From Paenibacillus sp. NFR01 (GTDB lineage Bacteria; Bacillota; Bacilli; Paenibacillales; Paenibacillaceae), in the NCBI RefSeq assembly GCF_900111565.1, contig NZ_FOIK01000001.1, positions 1-64,000 on the forward strand: a stretch of DNA of 64,000 nucleotides, written 5' to 3'. Within the stretch, counting starts at the first letter, position 1, and each line of letters begins with the position of its first letter. The translations under genes were made by a program, and so were the position numbers. The notes under the pieces are model-generated. The model did not search any database. It had not been told where the DNA came from and was given only the letters and a program-made list of their open reading frames with translations. Shown here one piece after another: positions 50,560-58,463 of the stretch.

Positions 50560-51789
50560 TTAGGCTTTACCCGCCGCCAAGCCCGCGATGGCGGCATATT
50601 CATCTAGGGCTGCCGCGCCTGCGCGCGACAGCGTGTACCGGCCGCGGTTCACACGGGTGAACCAGCCGTAGTAGTTACGCTGCAGAATCGCTGCAGCGTC
50701 GGGGACCCCGCTCCGCCGGCGCAGCTCCGCCGGCGACACCCCCGCCGCGGCGTAACCCGCGGCGGTCTCGGCCACCGTCAACCCGGGCTCCGCCGGGTTG
50801 ACCTCCGCCCGCGGCACAAGCGTCGCCGCGGGCAACATGTCTTGGCCGGATACGTCCGGCCAATCCCAAGCCTCGCTGGAAAGCGCGCCCGGCGGCGCTT
50901 CCTCCATCTCAAGCAGCAGCCAATCCTCGCTGCCGAGCTCGTCTGCCAGCCACCGCCCGCGCTCCTCGCCTCCCGCAACGCCCGGCTCCAGCAGCCCTGC
51001 ATCCGCGCGTAGCGCCTTCTCTCGCTCCTTGCCTCCCGCAGCGCCCGGCGCCAGCCGTTCTGCATCCGCGCGTAGCGCCCGCGCAAGCTCCTCGCTTCCG
51101 GCTACGCCCGGTTCCAGCAGCCCTGCATTCGCGTGCAAAGCTCTCTCGCGCCCCTTGCCTCCCGCAGCGCCCGGCGCCAGCCGCTCTGCATCCGCGCGTA
51201 GCGCCCGCGCAAGCTCCTCCTGCACAGCCTTGCCCGACGCGCCGCCTGCCTCCAGCTCCGCCGCCCGCAGCGCGAGCGCGACGCGCAGCGCCTTCTCGCG
51301 GTAGGCGGTCACGAGCTTGACGCGCGTGCTGCCGCCGGTATTGTAATCGCCGCTGCGCCCGCCGAACTCGCGGAGAAGGCGTTCACGCCGCCGCTGGCCG
51401 CCTCGCGCCTGCGGCGGGGCGGCGCCGGGCTCCGCCAGCACCTCGACCAGCGGCGTTTTGGTTTTATAGAACATGACGGTGATCAGACCGAGCCCGAGCC
51501 GGCGGCAGAGGCCGGTCAGCTCGCCCCAGCGCTGGTTCACCGCGCCTTTTTTATCCCGGGAACGCTCCACGGCCAGATAGACGTTCGGGCTGAGGCGCAG
51601 ACGTTCCACGCCTTGCAGCAGCAGCGCGAGGTTAAACGTCTTTTTCAGCTCCACGATCAGCGGCTCCTCTTCGCCTTCGCGCACGCCGACCAGATCGCAG
51701 GTACGGACCTCCCCTTTGACGGTATACCCCCGCCCTTCAAAAAAACGCTTCAGCGGAGCGTACAGCTCCGTTTCGTGCTTGATGGCCAT
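50560..51789 (-). CDS. DUF2161-like PD-(D/E)xK-type protein with internal repeats
   Basis: 409 residues, minus strand, ATG at 51789. N-terminal nuclease-like core: D32 in RTCDLVGV and E47-x-K49 in PLIVELKK form a PD-(D/E)xK pattern; GVERLRLSPNVYLAVERS and LGLITVMFYKTKTPLVEVL continue the fold. The C-terminal part (about 330-409) looks winged-helix-like (GVSPAELRRRSGVPDAAAIL, GWFTRVNRGRYTLS). Between them lie Ala/Gly/Arg-rich tandem repeats (residues 192-275). Role unknown; possibly DNA binding or cleavage. Confidence 0.78.
   Translation of the reverse strand: MAIKHETELYAPLKRFFEGRGYTVKGEVRTCDLVGVREGEEEPLIVELKKTFNLALLLQGVERLRLSPNVYLAVERSRDKKGAVNQRWGELTGLCRRLGLGLITVMFYKTKTPLVEVLAEPGAAPPQARGGQRRRERLLREFGGRSGDYNTGGSTRVKLVTAYREKALRVALALRAAELEAGGASGKAVQEELARALRADAERLAPGAAGGKGRERALHANAGLLEPGVAGSEELARALRADAERLAPGAAGGKEREKALRADAGLLEPGVAGGEERGRWLADELGSEDWLLLEMEEAPPGALSSEAWDWPDVSGQDMLPAATLVPRAEVNPAEPGLTVAETAAGYAAAGVSPAELRRRSGVPDAAAILQRNYYGWFTRVNRGRYTLSRAGAAALDEYAAIAGLAAGKA
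50965..51216 (-). repeat. 126-bp tandem repeat inside the DUF2161-like gene
   Basis: Two 42-residue units (192-233 and 234-275), each starting ELARALRADAERLAPGAAGG and ending LLEPGVAG-x-E. Each unit itself is two related halves of about 20 residues. In-frame, so expansion or loss would keep the gene open. Confidence 0.85.
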
Positions 51790-51997
51790 ACGGCTTCACT
51801 CCCGGACAAGATGCGCTGTCCTCTGTGCAAATTCATGATTATTCGCGCAGAAGGGACTTACACCTTTTGTGAAATAACGATTCTCTATTATAGCACAGTA
51901 AAAAAGAGGTCAACTATTCCCGGAATGCCGCATAGTTATGTAATACACTTCTAAAGCCAAAGGAGCCAAGTTGGAGCGCAAGAGGAGGCAGCGAGTT

Positions 51998-53893
51998 ATG
52001 GACATTTTTGAGCGAATCTCATCGTATCGGGCTGAGAATGACCGTTTGGCGTGGAGCGGTACTTTCAAGGACTATATAGAACTGCTGAAAAAAGACCCCT
52101 CTCCCGCAAAGACGGCCCATTCCCGCGTATACGACATGATCAAGTCGCACGGCGTGGAGGAGATCAACGGACGCAAGAGGTATAAGTTTTTTGAACGGGA
52201 AATTTTCGGTCTTGACCGCGCGGTCGAAAAGCTGGTGGAGGAGTATTTCCATTCCGCCGCCCGCCGCCTCGATGTACGCAAACGGATCCTGCTGCTGATG
52301 GGGCCGGTCAGCGGAGGCAAATCGACGATCGTCACGCTGCTGAAGCGGGGACTGGAGCAGTATTCACGCACGGAAGAAGGCGCGGTGTACGCCATTGAGG
52401 GCTGCCCGATGCATGAAGAGCCGCTGCATCTCATTCCGCTGGAGCTCCGCCCGGAAATCGAACGGGAGCTGGGCGTGCGCATCGAGGGTAACCTCTGCCC
52501 TTCCTGCCAGATGCGGCTCAAAAACGAATACCGCAGCGACATCGAACAGGTCAAGGTCGTGCGTGTGCTTTTATCCGAAGAAGAGCGGGTGGGCATCGGG
52601 ACCTTCAGCCCCTCCGATCCGAAGTCGCAGGATATTGCCGACCTGACGGGGAGCATCGATTTTTCCACCATTACCGAATACGGCTCGGAATCCGACCCGC
52701 GCGCTTACCGCTTCGACGGGGAGCTGAACAAAGCCAACCGCGGCCTGATGGAGTTCCAGGAAATGCTGAAATGCGACGAGAAGTTTCTGTGGAACCTGCT
52801 CTCGCTGACCCAGGAAGGGAACTTCAAAGCCGGGCGGTTCGCGTTGATTTCAGCGGATGAACTCATCGTAGCTCATACCAACGAAACCGAATATAAATCC
52901 TTTATCGCGAATAAAAAGAACGAGGCGCTGCAGTCCCGCATGATCGTCATGCCGGTGCCTTATAACCTCCGGGTGTCGGAGGAAGAGAAGATTTACGCGA
53001 AACTGATCGGGCAAAGCGACATGAAGCATGTGCATATTGCGCCCCATGCGCTGCGCGCGGCGGCGATTTTCTCGATCATGACCCGCCTGAAGGAGAGCAA
53101 AAAGCAGGGCATGGACCTGATCAAAAAGCTGCGGATGTACGACGGGGAAGAGGTTGAAGGCTATAAGGAAGCCGACCTGAAGGAGATGCAGTCCGAGTAT
53201 CTGGACGAAGGCATGTCCGGCATCGACCCTCGGTACGTCATCAACCGCATCTCCAGTGCCCTGATCAAAGGCGACCTGAAGTGCATGAACGCGCTCGATG
53301 TGCTCCGGGCCATCAAAGACGGCTTGGACCAGCATCCTTCCATTACGAAGGAGGAACGCGAGCGTTACCTGAATTTTATCTCGATTGCCCGCAAGGAATA
53401 CGACGTGCTCGCCAAAAGCGAGGTACAGAAGGCGTTCGTGTACTCTTTTGAAGAGTCGGCCAAAACGCTGTTCGAGAACTACCTCGATAATATCGAAGCG
53501 TTCTGCAACTGGACGAAAATCCGCGATCCGCTGACCGACGAGGAGATGGAGCCGGACGAACGGCTGATGCGTTCCATCGAAGAACAGATCGGCATCTCGG
53601 AAAATGCGAAAAAAGCGTTCCGCGAGGAAATTCTGATCCGGATCAGCGCCTACTCCCGCAAGGGTAAAAAGTTTGAATACAGCAATCACGACCGGCTGCG
53701 CGAAGCCATTGAGAAAAAGCTGTTCGCCGATCTCAAGGATATCGTCAAGATTACGACCTCCTCGAAAACGCCTGATGAAAGCCAGCTTAAACGCATCAAC
53801 GAGGTCTCCAGACGCCTGATCGAGGAGCATGACTACTGCCCGATCTGCGCCAACGAGCTGCTGAAGTATGTGGGCAGTCTGCTGAACCGGTGA
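51998..53893 (+). CDS. prkA: PrkA serine protein kinase/AAA protein
   Basis: 631 residues from ATG 51998 (AGAGGAGGCAGCGAGTT upstream; a TTG at 51971 is in frame but poor). N-terminal AAA+ domain with Walker A GPVSGGKST (102-110), then the PrkA C-terminal region. LCPSCQMRL and YCPICANEL are Cys pairs that may bind metal. Length is exactly that of the Bacillus protein, a sporulation and stress protein usually encoded with yhbH and spoVR. Here yhbH is absent from the window and spoVR lies 7 kb away on the other strand. Confidence 0.95.
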   Translation: MDIFERISSYRAENDRLAWSGTFKDYIELLKKDPSPAKTAHSRVYDMIKSHGVEEINGRKRYKFFEREIFGLDRAVEKLVEEYFHSAARRLDVRKRILLLMGPVSGGKSTIVTLLKRGLEQYSRTEEGAVYAIEGCPMHEEPLHLIPLELRPEIERELGVRIEGNLCPSCQMRLKNEYRSDIEQVKVVRVLLSEEERVGIGTFSPSDPKSQDIADLTGSIDFSTITEYGSESDPRAYRFDGELNKANRGLMEFQEMLKCDEKFLWNLLSLTQEGNFKAGRFALISADELIVAHTNETEYKSFIANKKNEALQSRMIVMPVPYNLRVSEEEKIYAKLIGQSDMKHVHIAPHALRAAAIFSIMTRLKESKKQGMDLIKKLRMYDGEEVEGYKEADLKEMQSEYLDEGMSGIDPRYVINRISSALIKGDLKCMNALDVLRAIKDGLDQHPSITKEERERYLNFISIARKEYDVLAKSEVQKAFVYSFEESAKTLFENYLDNIEAFCNWTKIRDPLTDEEMEPDERLMRSIEEQIGISENAKKAFREEILIRISAYSRKGKKFEYSNHDRLREAIEKKLFADLKDIVKITTSSKTPDESQLKRINEVSRRLIEEHDYCPICANELLKYVGSLLNR

Positions 53894-53910
53894 ATGACTC
53901 CGGAGTTAAC

Positions 53911-53952
53911 GGAAGGAAGAAGCGACGCGTATGGTGTCCTTCTTCCTTTTTT
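53911..53952 (+). terminator. Terminator of prkA
   Basis: AAGGAAGAAG and CTTCTTCCTT flank a 16-nt loop, followed by T-run. Confidence 0.85.
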
Positions 53953-53987
53953 GCGTGCTCTGTGCGGGAACATCCCTATAATCTTGG

Positions 53988-54013
53988 CCTCATTCCGGGA
54001 ATGAGGTCTTTTC
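53988..54013 (+). terminator. Second terminator-like hairpin, left edge of duplicated unit
   Basis: CCTCATTCCGGGAATGAGG followed by TCTTTTC. The same 19-mer recurs at 56581-56599 before the second copy of the unit. Confidence 0.7.
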
Positions 54014-54093
54014 ATTTTCCGCAATTCCGGAACAACCGGCGCCGCACCGGCTTGCTATAATGAAAGCACCGTACGGGAAGAAGGTGGGCTTAC

Positions 54094-54992
54094 CTGAACT
54101 ACAGCAGAGATATAGAGCAGTGCATTGATTTTATTGAGAAAAATTTAAAAGGGACTTTGACGGCCGAGGCCATCGCCGCGCAGGCGGGGTATTCGCTGTA
54201 CCATTTTAGCCGCGTATTCGCGCTCTGCAAGGGGGTGTCCGTAATGGAGTACGTGCGCGGCCGCCGATTGTCGCTGGCTTCGGTGGAGCTGGCGAAAGCG
54301 GGCGAATTCTTGACATCGCACTGGACTACGGATTTGAAACGCAGAGCGGCTTTACCAAAGCATTCCGCAAGGCGTTCGGCTACAGCCCGGCGCAATACGC
54401 GGTCAGAATGAATGGATATTACGTCCACGGCTGTTCGGAGGTTCCCGTAGGAGGATATTTGATGGACCCAGTAATCATCCGCAAACCGGCTTTTAAAGTA
54501 GCAGGATACGGTATTCAAACCAATGTGGCGGAAGGAAATTATACGAAGGATATCGCTTCCTTTTGGAGCGATTATGACGGTGAAAATCTGGAGAGCAAAA
54601 TGTACGCGTTACTCAATCCGCCCAAACACGGCGAAGTGGGACTCTGCATCCCGGCTTCGGATGGCGGGACGGCAACGTACCTGCTCGGCGTAATTGTCGA
54701 AGATTACAGCGGCATTGTGCCCGAAATGTTGACGGCAGAGGTGCCGGAAGCGGAATATGCGGTGTTTACGACACCGCCGGTCGATACGTCGGGCGGGGAC
54801 CAGGACGCATTTGTCCGGGCGATCCGCGGCACCTGGAAATACGTTTTTGAAGAATGGTTTCCTGTGAGCGGCTATGTTTATGATGATAACAAGCTTGACT
54901 CTGAATTTTACGACGAGCGCTGCCATTCGCGGATCGACACAGTGATGGAGATTTACGTGCCGGTTTTGCGGTGTACGCAAGAAGAACTGTAG
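54094..54992 (+). pseudogene. AraC-family regulator with GyrI-like domain, frameshifted
   Basis: The first frame starts at a CTG (54094, AAGGTGGG upstream; no ATG) and reads NYSRDIEQCIDFIEKNLKGT, an AraC helix-turn-helix (AEAIAAQAGYSLYHFSRVFA). It leaves frame after SLASVELAKAGE near 54305. Another frame continues ILDIALDYGFETQSGFTKAF RKAFGYSPAQYAV, the second helix-turn-helix, and runs through a C-terminal effector-binding domain (KPAFKVAGYGIQ, FTTPPV, FEEWFPVSGY) to 54992. One lost or gained base near 54305 and the odd start suggest an inactive gene, or a sequencing error. Confidence 0.75.
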
Positions 54993-55025
54993 GCTTGTAA
55001 AATTCCAAGCAAATAGCGACATAAA

Positions 55026-55054
55026 CTGACAGCCTCCGGCAAGAAAAATATGGT
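55026..55054 (+). promoter_or_regulatory. Probable promoter of the first SLH gene
   Basis: CTGACA, 17-bp spacer, TATGGT. The whole stretch is repeated before the second SLH gene (from 56749), supporting a functional role. Confidence 0.45.
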
Positions 55055-55121
55055 AAGCTGGTATGGATTGTGAAACGCGCTTACATACATTTTATACCAT
55101 TTTTTTGCTGGGGGAATTCAA

Positions 55122-56567
55122 ATGAAATATTGTGTGGGGTTAAAAACGGGCGTCGCCCTATTGCTGGCCGCTCAACTGTTTATAATGCCGGCAGCCGGCA
55201 TTCAGGCCGCTGCTGCGCCAAGCGATCTTGGCGGCCATTGGGCGAATGCGACGATTACGGCTTGGCTCGAGCGGGGGCTTGTCTCCGGCGATCCGGACGG
55301 CCGATTCCGTCCGGACGACAAAATTACGCGGGCGGAGCTGGTTAAACTGGTGAACCGGGCATTCGGGTACACCCAAACCCGCGAAATCCATTTTACGGAT
55401 GCGGTAAGCGGACAATGGTATTATCCCGAACTGCAAATCGCCGGTGCGGCGGGTTACATTCAGGGCTACGCCGATGGAAGCTTTGGGCCAAACCGGCCGG
55501 TGTCGCGCCAGGAACTGGCGGTGATGCTGGGCAAACTGCTTAAGGTTGAAACGAAAGATTACATTGCGGAGTTCAGCGACACCGTCTCCAGCCCGGCCTG
55601 GAGCAAACCGTCGATTGCGATGGCCACGGTTAACGGCTTGATGGGCGGTTATCCGGACGGTACGTTTAAGCCGGCGGAATCGCTGACCCGGGCGGAGGCG
55701 GTGGTTATTCTGGACCGGACCTTGTCCGGAATATCGGGAGGTACCGGGACATCGGCGGCATCCGCCGAATCGGATCGAAGCACGTTTACTTATGCCAACG
55801 GTTTGCGGATGGGCAACGGCAGGCTGGCGATTTTTCAGCAAGGCGTAGACCATCCTTCGAGCGCCACCGTTCCGGTAGAAAACGGTGAATTTACGGTTCC
55901 GGCGCTGACCGATGGCACTTACCGTGTGGAATTCTTCGTCGGCGATGTAAGCAAGGTGAATCAACTCTTAAATTATACTTTTACGATGAAAGACGGCGTT
56001 CCGGCAGGCGGTTTGCTCCATGTGGTTGCACCGCCCAAATATGCGGGCAGCTTTCATTTTTCCGATGGTGCAGCCGCTAACGGCATGCTTTCTCTGACAA
56101 ACCTCCCTGGAGATTATCACAAGGTGTACAGCGTTCCGGTGGTGGCTGGCCGGTTTGCCGTTTATTTGCCGGACGGCGAATATCTCGCTTACAGCCTATT
56201 GGGTGCAGATGGAAAAACGACCTCGGTTGCCAATAATTTTGTCGTCGCCGGCGGACAGGTGACATCGGGTACGCTGGAAATGAAACAAGCCCTTGGACTT
56301 ACCGGCAAGGTTGTCAAAGCGGACGGCACACCGGTTGCGAAAGGTTCTCTGGAGATCCGCTCCAGCGTAAAATCCAGCGAGATTCATGTTGCCGAAGTGA
56401 AAGACGGCCGGTTCACCATACCATTGCCGGATGGTTCATACAATGTCACCTACTATATCTCGCCGGAGAATGAGTATTATCCGATGAATCTGCATTTCGA
56501 AGTCAAGGACGGCGTATCTTGGGGGTTCACGGAGCTGCATTTACCGGCAGAGCCGAAAAAGAACTGA
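55122..56567 (+). CDS. S-layer-homology surface protein, copy 1
   Basis: 481 residues, ATG 55122 with GGGGGAATTCAA upstream. Signal peptide (about 1-31, cut after GIQAAA). Three SLH domains (about 33-215: LGGHWANATITAWLERG, AAGYIQGYADGSFGPNRPVS, VNGLMGGYPDGTFKPAESLT) that bind wall polysaccharide. The rest is repeated beta-sandwich-like modules, each ending near a G-R/E-F-x-V-x-L-P-D-G-x-Y motif (GRFAVYLPDGEY, GRFTIPLPDGSY). Cell-surface protein of unknown role. The first 317 bp are identical to copy 2. Confidence 0.88.
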   Translation: MKYCVGLKTGVALLLAAQLFIMPAAGIQAAAAPSDLGGHWANATITAWLERGLVSGDPDGRFRPDDKITRAELVKLVNRAFGYTQTREIHFTDAVSGQWYYPELQIAGAAGYIQGYADGSFGPNRPVSRQELAVMLGKLLKVETKDYIAEFSDTVSSPAWSKPSIAMATVNGLMGGYPDGTFKPAESLTRAEAVVILDRTLSGISGGTGTSAASAESDRSTFTYANGLRMGNGRLAIFQQGVDHPSSATVPVENGEFTVPALTDGTYRVEFFVGDVSKVNQLLNYTFTMKDGVPAGGLLHVVAPPKYAGSFHFSDGAAANGMLSLTNLPGDYHKVYSVPVVAGRFAVYLPDGEYLAYSLLGADGKTTSVANNFVVAGGQVTSGTLEMKQALGLTGKVVKADGTPVAKGSLEIRSSVKSSEIHVAEVKDGRFTIPLPDGSYNVTYYISPENEYYPMNLHFEVKDGVSWGFTELHLPAEPKKN

Positions 56568-56577
56568 AACGACAGCT

Positions 56578-56608
56578 AGACCTCATTCCGGGAATGAGGT
56601 CTGTTTTT
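56578..56608 (+). terminator. Terminator after SLH copy 1
   Basis: AGACCTCATTCC/GGGAATGAGGTCT followed by GTTTTTG; shares its core with the hairpin at 53988. Confidence 0.8.
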
Positions 56609-56609
56609 G

Positions 56610-56735
56610 CCGCGCTGTTTGCGCTGTGCAAGGAAATGCCGTGATGGAATAGGAATATGTGTGCAGCCCCAGATACCTCGGCGAGGACCAGTGCGAATTT
56701 GTCCGGGCTGTAGAGCGACTAACGAAATGGATGCA
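56610..56735 (+). pseudogene. Collapsed remnant of a second AraC-family gene
   Basis: TTTGCGCTGTGCAAGGAAAT then GCCGTGATGGAATA (about 56617-56651) parallels the stretch at 54217-54250 coding FALCKGVSVMEY. GAGGACCAGTGCGAATTTGT then CCGGGCTGT (about 56683-56712) parallels the part coding GGDQDAFVRAI at 54797-54825. Both pieces are in the same order but only about 35 bp apart instead of 550, so the gene was reduced by a large internal deletion. Confidence 0.6.
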
Positions 56736-56845
56736 GGCAGCGACATAAACTGACAGCCTCCGGCAAGAAAAATATGGTAAGCTGGTATGGATTGTGAAAT
56801 GCGCTTACATACAGTTTTTCACCATTTTTCGCTGGGGGAATTCAA

Positions 56846-58294
56846 ATGAAATATTGTGTGGGGTTAAAAACGGGCGTCGCCCTATTGCTGGCCGCTCAAC
56901 TGTTTATAATGCCGGCAGCCGGCATTCAGGCCGCTGCTGCGCCAAGCGATCTTGGCGGCCATTGGGCGAATGCGACGATTACGGCTTGGCTCGAGCGGGG
57001 GCTTGTCTCCGGCGATCCGGACGGCCGATTCCGTCCGGACGACAAAATTACGCGGGCGGAGCTGGTTAAACTGGTGAACCGGGCATTCGGGTACACCCAA
57101 ACCCGCGAAATCCATTTTACGGATGCGGTAAGCGGACAATGGTATTATCCCGAACTGCAAATTGCCGGCGCGGCGGGTTACATTCAGGGCTATGCCGATG
57201 GAAGTTTTGGGCCAAACCGGCCGGTGTCCCGTCAGGAGCTGGCGGTGATGCTGGGCAAACTGCTTAAGGTCGAAACGAAAGATTATATTGCGCAGTTCAG
57301 CGACACCGTCTCCAGTCCGGACTGGAGCAAACCTTCGATTGCGATGGCTGCGGTCAACGGCCTAATGGGCGGTTATCCGGATGGCACGTTTAAGCCGGCG
57401 GCATCGTTGACCCGGGCGGAGGCTGTCGTTATCTTGGATCGGACATTGTCCAGTATATCGGGCGGTACCGGGACACCGGCGGCATCTGCCAAATCGGATC
57501 GAAGCGCGATTACTTATGCCAACGGTTTGCGGATGGGCAGCGGCAGGCTGGCGATTTTTCAGCAAGGCGTAGACAACCCGCCGAGCGTCATCGTTCCGGT
57601 AGAGAACGGTGAATTTACGGTTCCGGCGCTGAACGATGGCATATACCGTGTGGAAGCCTTCTTCGGCGACGTGAGTAGGGAGGATCAACTCTTAAATTAT
57701 AATTTTGCAATGAAAGATGGCGTTCCGGCAGGTGGATTGCTCCGTGTGGTTGCATCGCCAAAGTATGCGGGAAGCCTTCTTTTTGCCGATGGTACGGCGG
57801 CTAACGGCTCGCTAAGCTTGCAAAGGCTGCCCACGGATTATCACTGGGGGTACAACGTTCCGGTGGTGAATGGCCGGTTTGTCGCTTATTTGCCCGATGG
57901 TGAATATCACGTTGTCAGCTTAACAGGCGCAGACGGTAAAACGACCTCGGTTGCCGCAGAATTTACTGTCGCCGACGGGCAGGTGAGGGCCGGATCGCTG
58001 GACATCCGGTTATCCCGTGAGCTGAGCGGTACGATTGTCAAGGCGGATGGTACGCCGGTTACAAAAGGTTTCGTAGAGATACATTCCAGCGCAAAATTCG
58101 GCGAGATTCATGTTGCCGAGGTGATCGACGGCCGGTTTACCGTGCCGCTGCCGGATGGTGCATACGATATAACCTACTATGTCTCACCGGAGATCGACTA
58201 TTACCCGCTGGATCTGCATATCGAGGTCAAGGACGGCCAAGCGGTGACGGGGCCGCTGAAGCTGACGCTGCCGGCGGAGCCGCGGAAGAGATGA
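56846..58294 (+). CDS. S-layer-homology surface protein, copy 2
   Basis: 482 residues, ATG 56846, same ribosome site as copy 1. Signal peptide and three SLH domains almost identical to copy 1 (residues 1-147 identical), while the beta modules after about residue 215 have drifted. Ends LKLTLPAEPRKR. Product of a tandem duplication with copy 1; the sharp identity step suggests recent gene conversion of the 5' part. A terminator follows. Confidence 0.88.
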   Translation: MKYCVGLKTGVALLLAAQLFIMPAAGIQAAAAPSDLGGHWANATITAWLERGLVSGDPDGRFRPDDKITRAELVKLVNRAFGYTQTREIHFTDAVSGQWYYPELQIAGAAGYIQGYADGSFGPNRPVSRQELAVMLGKLLKVETKDYIAQFSDTVSSPDWSKPSIAMAAVNGLMGGYPDGTFKPAASLTRAEAVVILDRTLSSISGGTGTPAASAKSDRSAITYANGLRMGSGRLAIFQQGVDNPPSVIVPVENGEFTVPALNDGIYRVEAFFGDVSREDQLLNYNFAMKDGVPAGGLLRVVASPKYAGSLLFADGTAANGSLSLQRLPTDYHWGYNVPVVNGRFVAYLPDGEYHVVSLTGADGKTTSVAAEFTVADGQVRAGSLDIRLSRELSGTIVKADGTPVTKGFVEIHSSAKFGEIHVAEVIDGRFTVPLPDGAYDITYYVSPEIDYYPLDLHIEVKDGQAVTGPLKLTLPAEPRKR

Positions 58295-58307
58295 GGAATA
58301 GGATCGG

Positions 58308-58335
58308 AGACTGCTCTGAAGAGCAGTCTTTTTTT
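58308..58335 (+). terminator. Terminator after SLH copy 2
   Basis: AGACTGCTC-tgaa-GAGCAGTCT followed by T7. Confidence 0.9.
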
Positions 58336-58463
58336 GATATTTTAGGGGGATATACAAAAAAATGCAGGTAATTTAAAGATGTTTCAAATTTTATATGGCA
58401 AAAAATTGAAATATTGTGTAATTTAATAGAAAGCACTGATTTCATCCGCGAAGGGAGAACATT

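Noticed and set aside
50798..51304. Plus-strand Ser/Ala/Pro-rich frame opposite the DUF2161-like gene
   Set aside because: It is the antisense shadow of the GC-rich tandem repeat and lacks a ribosome site.
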